DNA of 64,000 nucleotides, from contig CACMQL010000005.1 of assembly GCA_902615835.1 (NCBI GenBank), positions 1-64,000 on the forward strand, given 5' to 3'. This DNA is from an uncultured Verrucomicrobiota bacterium (lineage in GTDB: Bacteria > Verrucomicrobiota > Verrucomicrobiia > Opitutales > Seribacteraceae). The stretch's first letter is position 1, and each line of letters starts with the position of its first letter. The notes under the pieces were generated by a model. The model was not told the origin of the DNA, did no database searches, and saw nothing but the letters and a program-made list of their open reading frames with translations. The position numbers and the translations under genes are program-made. Positions 62,447 through 64,000 of the stretch are shown here, piece by piece.

Positions 62447-63826
62447 ATGCCCGTTTCCATCGAAATGCCTAAACTAAGCGACACCATGTCCGTGGGAACT
62501 GTCGTTAAATGGCACAAAAATGTGGGAGACAAGGTTGCTAATGGTGATACGCTAGCTGAAATCGAGACAGACAAAGCGACTATGGAGCTAGAGAACTTTG
62601 ATGACGGTGTACTTCTCAAAATTCTCGTAAAGGAAGGGGAGGAAGCACCAATTGGTAGTCCATTGGCTATTGTTGGGGAAGAAGGCGAGGAGGTTGCAGA
62701 AAACGAAGATACTCGCCAGCCCACCCAGGAGCACAGTACAACTTCGCCAAAGGAAGGCTCCATAATAAAAGATATTGAAGATCATGAAATGCTTGACCCG
62801 ATTGATGATCATCCCGTTGATAATATTGATACTCTTTTAAATTCTGAACCTGAGGAAACTGTTGCTGCACCTTCCAGCAAAACTGAGAAAAGAATTTTTG
62901 CCTCACCCCTTGCCAGGAAAATTGCCAGCGACCAAAATATTGATTTATCATCCATCAAAGGAACTGGTCCCTCCGGTAGAATTATTAAAAAAGATATTTT
63001 GGGAAATGAAACCACTGCATCGGTTTTAGGAACCCAAGATCAAACCCAAATTAATCCGGCGGTAGATGAGCCTGAGCCATCTGTATCTCCCCCTCCTCAA
63101 TCCAACAGCCTGCTTGTTTCCAAGACTGTTCCACTTAGTGGAATGCGTTCAGTTATTGCCAAGCGCCTTACTGAATCTAAAACGACCATTCCACACTTTT
63201 ATCTGCAGAAAGAAATAAATATTGACTCACTTTTGGATGCAAGAGCGGCAATTAATTTAACCTCTGAAATGCAGTCAAAACGTTCCAATTCTGAATTCAT
63301 TAAAATAAGTGTCAATGACTTGATCCTAAAGGCTTGTGCTGAAGCTATAAAATGGCATCCTGAAATTAATACTAGCTGGGGCAATGACGGGGTGGTTTAT
63401 CATCATAAAGTTGATGTTGCTTTCGGGGTTGCTGTTGATGGGGGGCTCCTTACTCCGGTAATTCGTAATGCTGAGACTCTTTCGCTTACGGAAATTTCTA
63501 AGGAAGCAAAATCACTCATCAATCTGGCAAGGGATAAAAAGCTTGCACCAGATGCTATGTTGGGTTCGACATTTACGGTCACTAACTTGGGAATGTACGG
63601 AATTGATTTTTTTAGTGGTATTATCAATCCGCCCAATGCTGCGATCCTTTCTGTTGGCTCTGCGATCGAAAAGCCGATTGTAAATAAAAATGGAATAATT
63701 GTTGTTGGGAAAACCCTGACCCTTGGACTAAGCTGTGATCACAGGTTAGTCGACGGAGCCATCGGTGCCGGCTTTCTTTCTACTCTTGCCAACAACCTGG
63801 AGAATCCTTCGTGTATGTTTCTTTAG
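62447..63826 (+). CDS. pdhC: Dihydrolipoamide acetyltransferase (E2) of pyruvate dehydrogenase
   Basis: Single lipoyl domain 'LAEIETDKATMELENFDDGVL', E3-binding 'FASPLARKIASDQNIDLSSIKGTGPSGRIIKKDI', catalytic 'LSCDHRLVDGAIGAGFL'. Confidence 0.95.
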   Translation: MPVSIEMPKLSDTMSVGTVVKWHKNVGDKVANGDTLAEIETDKATMELENFDDGVLLKILVKEGEEAPIGSPLAIVGEEGEEVAENEDTRQPTQEHSTTSPKEGSIIKDIEDHEMLDPIDDHPVDNIDTLLNSEPEETVAAPSSKTEKRIFASPLARKIASDQNIDLSSIKGTGPSGRIIKKDILGNETTASVLGTQDQTQINPAVDEPEPSVSPPPQSNSLLVSKTVPLSGMRSVIAKRLTESKTTIPHFYLQKEINIDSLLDARAAINLTSEMQSKRSNSEFIKISVNDLILKACAEAIKWHPEINTSWGNDGVVYHHKVDVAFGVAVDGGLLTPVIRNAETLSLTEISKEAKSLINLARDKKLAPDAMLGSTFTVTNLGMYGIDFFSGIINPPNAAILSVGSAIEKPIVNKNGIIVVGKTLTLGLSCDHRLVDGAIGAGFLSTLANNLENPSCMFL

Positions 63827-64000
63827 GGGTCTCGGGAAATTTTTTTACTTGCTCTTCGGTTTGCTTCATCGCTCAGGAATGTACCTATTTCCTCAACCTC
63901 CTTAATAATCTTTTCTTTTGTTAACTCTAGGTTGCTTGAGTTCGGTGTGCTTTCGCCAAATATGTAAAATTTTATTTTGGGCTCCGTTCCACTGGGTCTA
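63823..64000 (-). CDS. Phosphoglucomutase/phosphomannomutase family protein, C-terminal end only (runs off window end)
   Basis: Not in ORF track. Minus-strand frame reads RPSGTEPKIKFYIFGESTPNSSNLELTKEKIIKEVEEIGTFLSDEANRRASKKISRDP*; RPSGTEPKIKxY is the diagnostic phosphate-binding loop of the alpha-D-phosphohexomutase family. Confidence 0.88.
   Translation of the reverse strand, partial: RPSGTEPKIKFYIFGESTPNSSNLELTKEKIIKEVEEIGTFLSDEANRRASKKISRDP

Noticed and set aside
1-64000. tRNA, rRNA, CRISPR arrays, prophage or restriction/defence systems
   Set aside because: Looked for characteristic sequences and gene products; none recognised. Gaps between genes are generally short.

Overview
Chromosomal window from what looks like a marine Verrucomicrobiota (Opitutae-like) bacterium; the lineage is inferred from gene content only. 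The outer parts are mostly housekeeping: an ECF sigma factor with a membrane partner, a SulP transporter, tatD, trxB, an oleC-oleD pair, RNA methyltransferases, a lipoate ligase-like gene, hisC, metG, a short rho, hisF, and a NUDIX-pdhABC cluster. The centre (about 21.9-59.7 kb, all minus strand) is one long co-directional locus. It holds five genes resembling the Akkermansia Amuc_1102-1098 type-IV-pilus-like cluster (small exported protein, PilM-like, Amuc_1100-like, Amuc_1099-like, secretin), then two giant exported mosaic proteins (4987 aa and about 3848 aa), two glycosyltransferases and a thioredoxin-like protein. The second giant gene is split into two ORFs at a 9-nt G tract (C9 on + strand, 33139-33147). 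Removing one G fuses the two ORFs exactly and rejoins a beta-propeller and a repeat module, so this is a sequencing error, phase variation or a recoding site. Both giants carry a recurrent 'GxGY ... GxGA' repeat module and a Trp/Tyr-rich C-terminal module. Two truncated CDSs at the window edges (a PQQ-propeller protein and a phosphoglucomutase/phosphomannomutase C-terminus) were found outside the ORF track. No tRNA, rRNA, CRISPR array or transposase was recognised.
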